Shown: positions 63,241 through 64,000 of the stretch, in pieces
Layout: each line of letters starts with the position of its first letter
Position numbering within the stretch: position 1 is the first letter of the stretch
Origin: Dyella sp. C11
GTDB taxonomy: Bacteria; Pseudomonadota; Gammaproteobacteria; Xanthomonadales; Rhodanobacteraceae
Direction of reading: 5' to 3'
NCBI RefSeq assembly: GCF_003121485.1
Contig: NZ_QAVX01000001.1
Coordinates: forward strand, 372,001 to 436,000
Length of the DNA stretch: 64,000 nucleotides
Translations under genes and position numbers: made by a program
The notes under the pieces: model-generated
Seen by the model: the letters and a program-made list of their open reading frames with translations, nothing else
What the model was told of the DNA's origin: nothing
Databases searched by the model: none

Positions 63241-64000
63241 ATGGATATGTCGCTCCGACGCCTCATGCTCGTCGGTTTGTTGCTGGCCGTGTCACCGCAC
63301 GTGCTGGCCGATCAGGCACCGAAGACCGCTGCTACCGCGCCCGCCTCGGGTTATTTCACGCCGCCTGCGCCGTTGCAGGCCCTGGTGGATGCTCCGCGTC
63401 CGCCGCAGTTGTCCATCAGTCCGCATCGCGATCTGCTGGCGCTGACGCAGACACCGGCCCTGCCGGGCATCGATCTGGTGGCGCAGCCGGAACTGAAGTT
63501 GGCGGGCCTGCGCATCAATCCGCGCACGTACGCGCAAAGCCGTTTCGTCTTCAGCACGGATCTGTGGCTGATGGATATCGCCACCGGCAAGGAGATTCGC
63601 CTGCAGGGTCTGCCGAAGCCGTTGTCGATCGCCACCTCGTCGTGGTCGCCCGACCAGCGCTACCTCGCTTTCAACCAGGTGGATGCGCGCGCGGGCACCA
63701 ATGAATTGTGGATCGTGGATGTCGCTGCACATGCGGCGCGCCGCCTCACGTCGTTGCCGCTCAACACCGTCGCGGGTCGCGGCTATCGATGGATGCCCGA
63801 TGGCAAACAGCTGCTGGTGCAGTTGCAGCCGCAAGGGCAGGGTGCAGCACCCGTCGCGAGCATCATTCCGACGGGACCCGATACGCAGCAGACGCAGGCC
63901 GGCGGTGGCGTGAAAGCCATCCGCACCTATCAGGACATGCTGCGCAACGAAGACGACGCCAAGCTGTTCGAGTACTACCTGCGCTCGCAGTCAGCACTGG
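63241..64000 (+). CDS. secreted S9-family peptidase (glutamyl endopeptidase-like), 3' end outside window
   Basis: 253 residues visible, no stop before the edge. A signal peptide (LRRLMLVGLLLAVSPHVLA) precedes the N-terminal propeller typical of S9D glutamyl endopeptidases: YFTPPAPLQALVDAPRPPQ, then LAGLRINPRTYAQSRFVFST and SWSPDQRYLAFNQVD. The catalytic domain lies beyond the window, so activity cannot be checked. The ATG at 63241 is the first of two close Met codons; a weak AGGGG lies ten bases upstream. Confidence 0.82.
   Translation, partial: MDMSLRRLMLVGLLLAVSPHVLADQAPKTAATAPASGYFTPPAPLQALVDAPRPPQLSISPHRDLLALTQTPALPGIDLVAQPELKLAGLRINPRTYAQSRFVFSTDLWLMDIATGKEIRLQGLPKPLSIATSSWSPDQRYLAFNQVDARAGTNELWIVDVAAHAARRLTSLPLNTVAGRGYRWMPDGKQLLVQLQPQGQGAAPVASIIPTGPDTQQTQAGGGVKAIRTYQDMLRNEDDAKLFEYYLRSQSAL

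Overview
This is a GC-rich chromosomal window of ordinary gammaproteobacterial housekeeping and envelope genes. Gene content (SAH-riboswitch ahcY, metF, a cbb3 oxidase operon, a gfc/yjb-type exopolysaccharide locus, BatD, an S9D-type peptidase) and the dispersed stem-loop repeats fit Xanthomonadales, most likely Rhodanobacteraceae (Dyella, Luteibacter or Rhodanobacter-like). That placement is inference from gene families, not from a search. I see no insertion sequence, prophage, CRISPR array or rRNA.

Layout. 1-1.9 kb: 3' part of batD, convergent with a macrodomain protein. 2-7 kb: MarR regulator, then an RND adaptor and permease. 7-10 kb: two REP-like inverted repeats, then a leftward M28 peptidase, MscL and a fumarylacetoacetase-family hydrolase. 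10.2-14.8 kb: a MacAB-like ABC system with an adaptor, an ATPase and two different permeases. 14.9-20.2 kb: lipoprotein hydrolase, AtoE-like transporter, EamA transporter, an AraC-alkyltransferase fusion, a small membrane protein and a Rieske protein.

20.2-38.9 kb is the exopolysaccharide region. A leftward operon resembles E. coli gfcABCDE, with gene order A-E-B-C-D. A rightward series carries a Wzb-type phosphatase, a Wzc-type tyrosine kinase, an initiating sugar transferase, a Wzy/EpsG-like polymerase, glycosyltransferases, a flippase, a secreted Asp-box protein, galE and a PAP2 phosphatase. Together these could initiate, assemble, flip, polymerise and export one polysaccharide under tyrosine-phosphorylation control. 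The stretch from about 30 to 38 kb reads more AT-rich than its flanks, which suggests exchange of the serotype-like core.

38.9-52.4 kb: SLC13/TrkA-C transporter, trmB-thiG-thiS, a FecR/DUF6600-type surface protein, tRNA-Gly(CCC), a RimB-like protease with rimK, an exported unknown, a two-component system, ilvE, a DUF4124-like protein and metF. 52.5-61.4 kb: an oxygen-regulated cbb3 operon (ccoNOQP, a small membrane gene, ccoG, fixH, ccoI, ccoS, a TauE/DsbD-like protein) behind a perfect FNR/Anr box. 61.5-63.1 kb: ahcY behind an SAH riboswitch. The window ends inside an S9-family peptidase.

The most interesting non-coding signals are the SAH riboswitch before ahcY and a 28-bp near-palindrome before metF, which point to two different controls on one methyl cycle. 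The most interesting protein-level signals are the rearranged gfc set, the secreted Asp-box protein inside the polysaccharide cluster, and a 29-codon frame that fills the gap between two glycan genes with stop/start overlaps at both ends.
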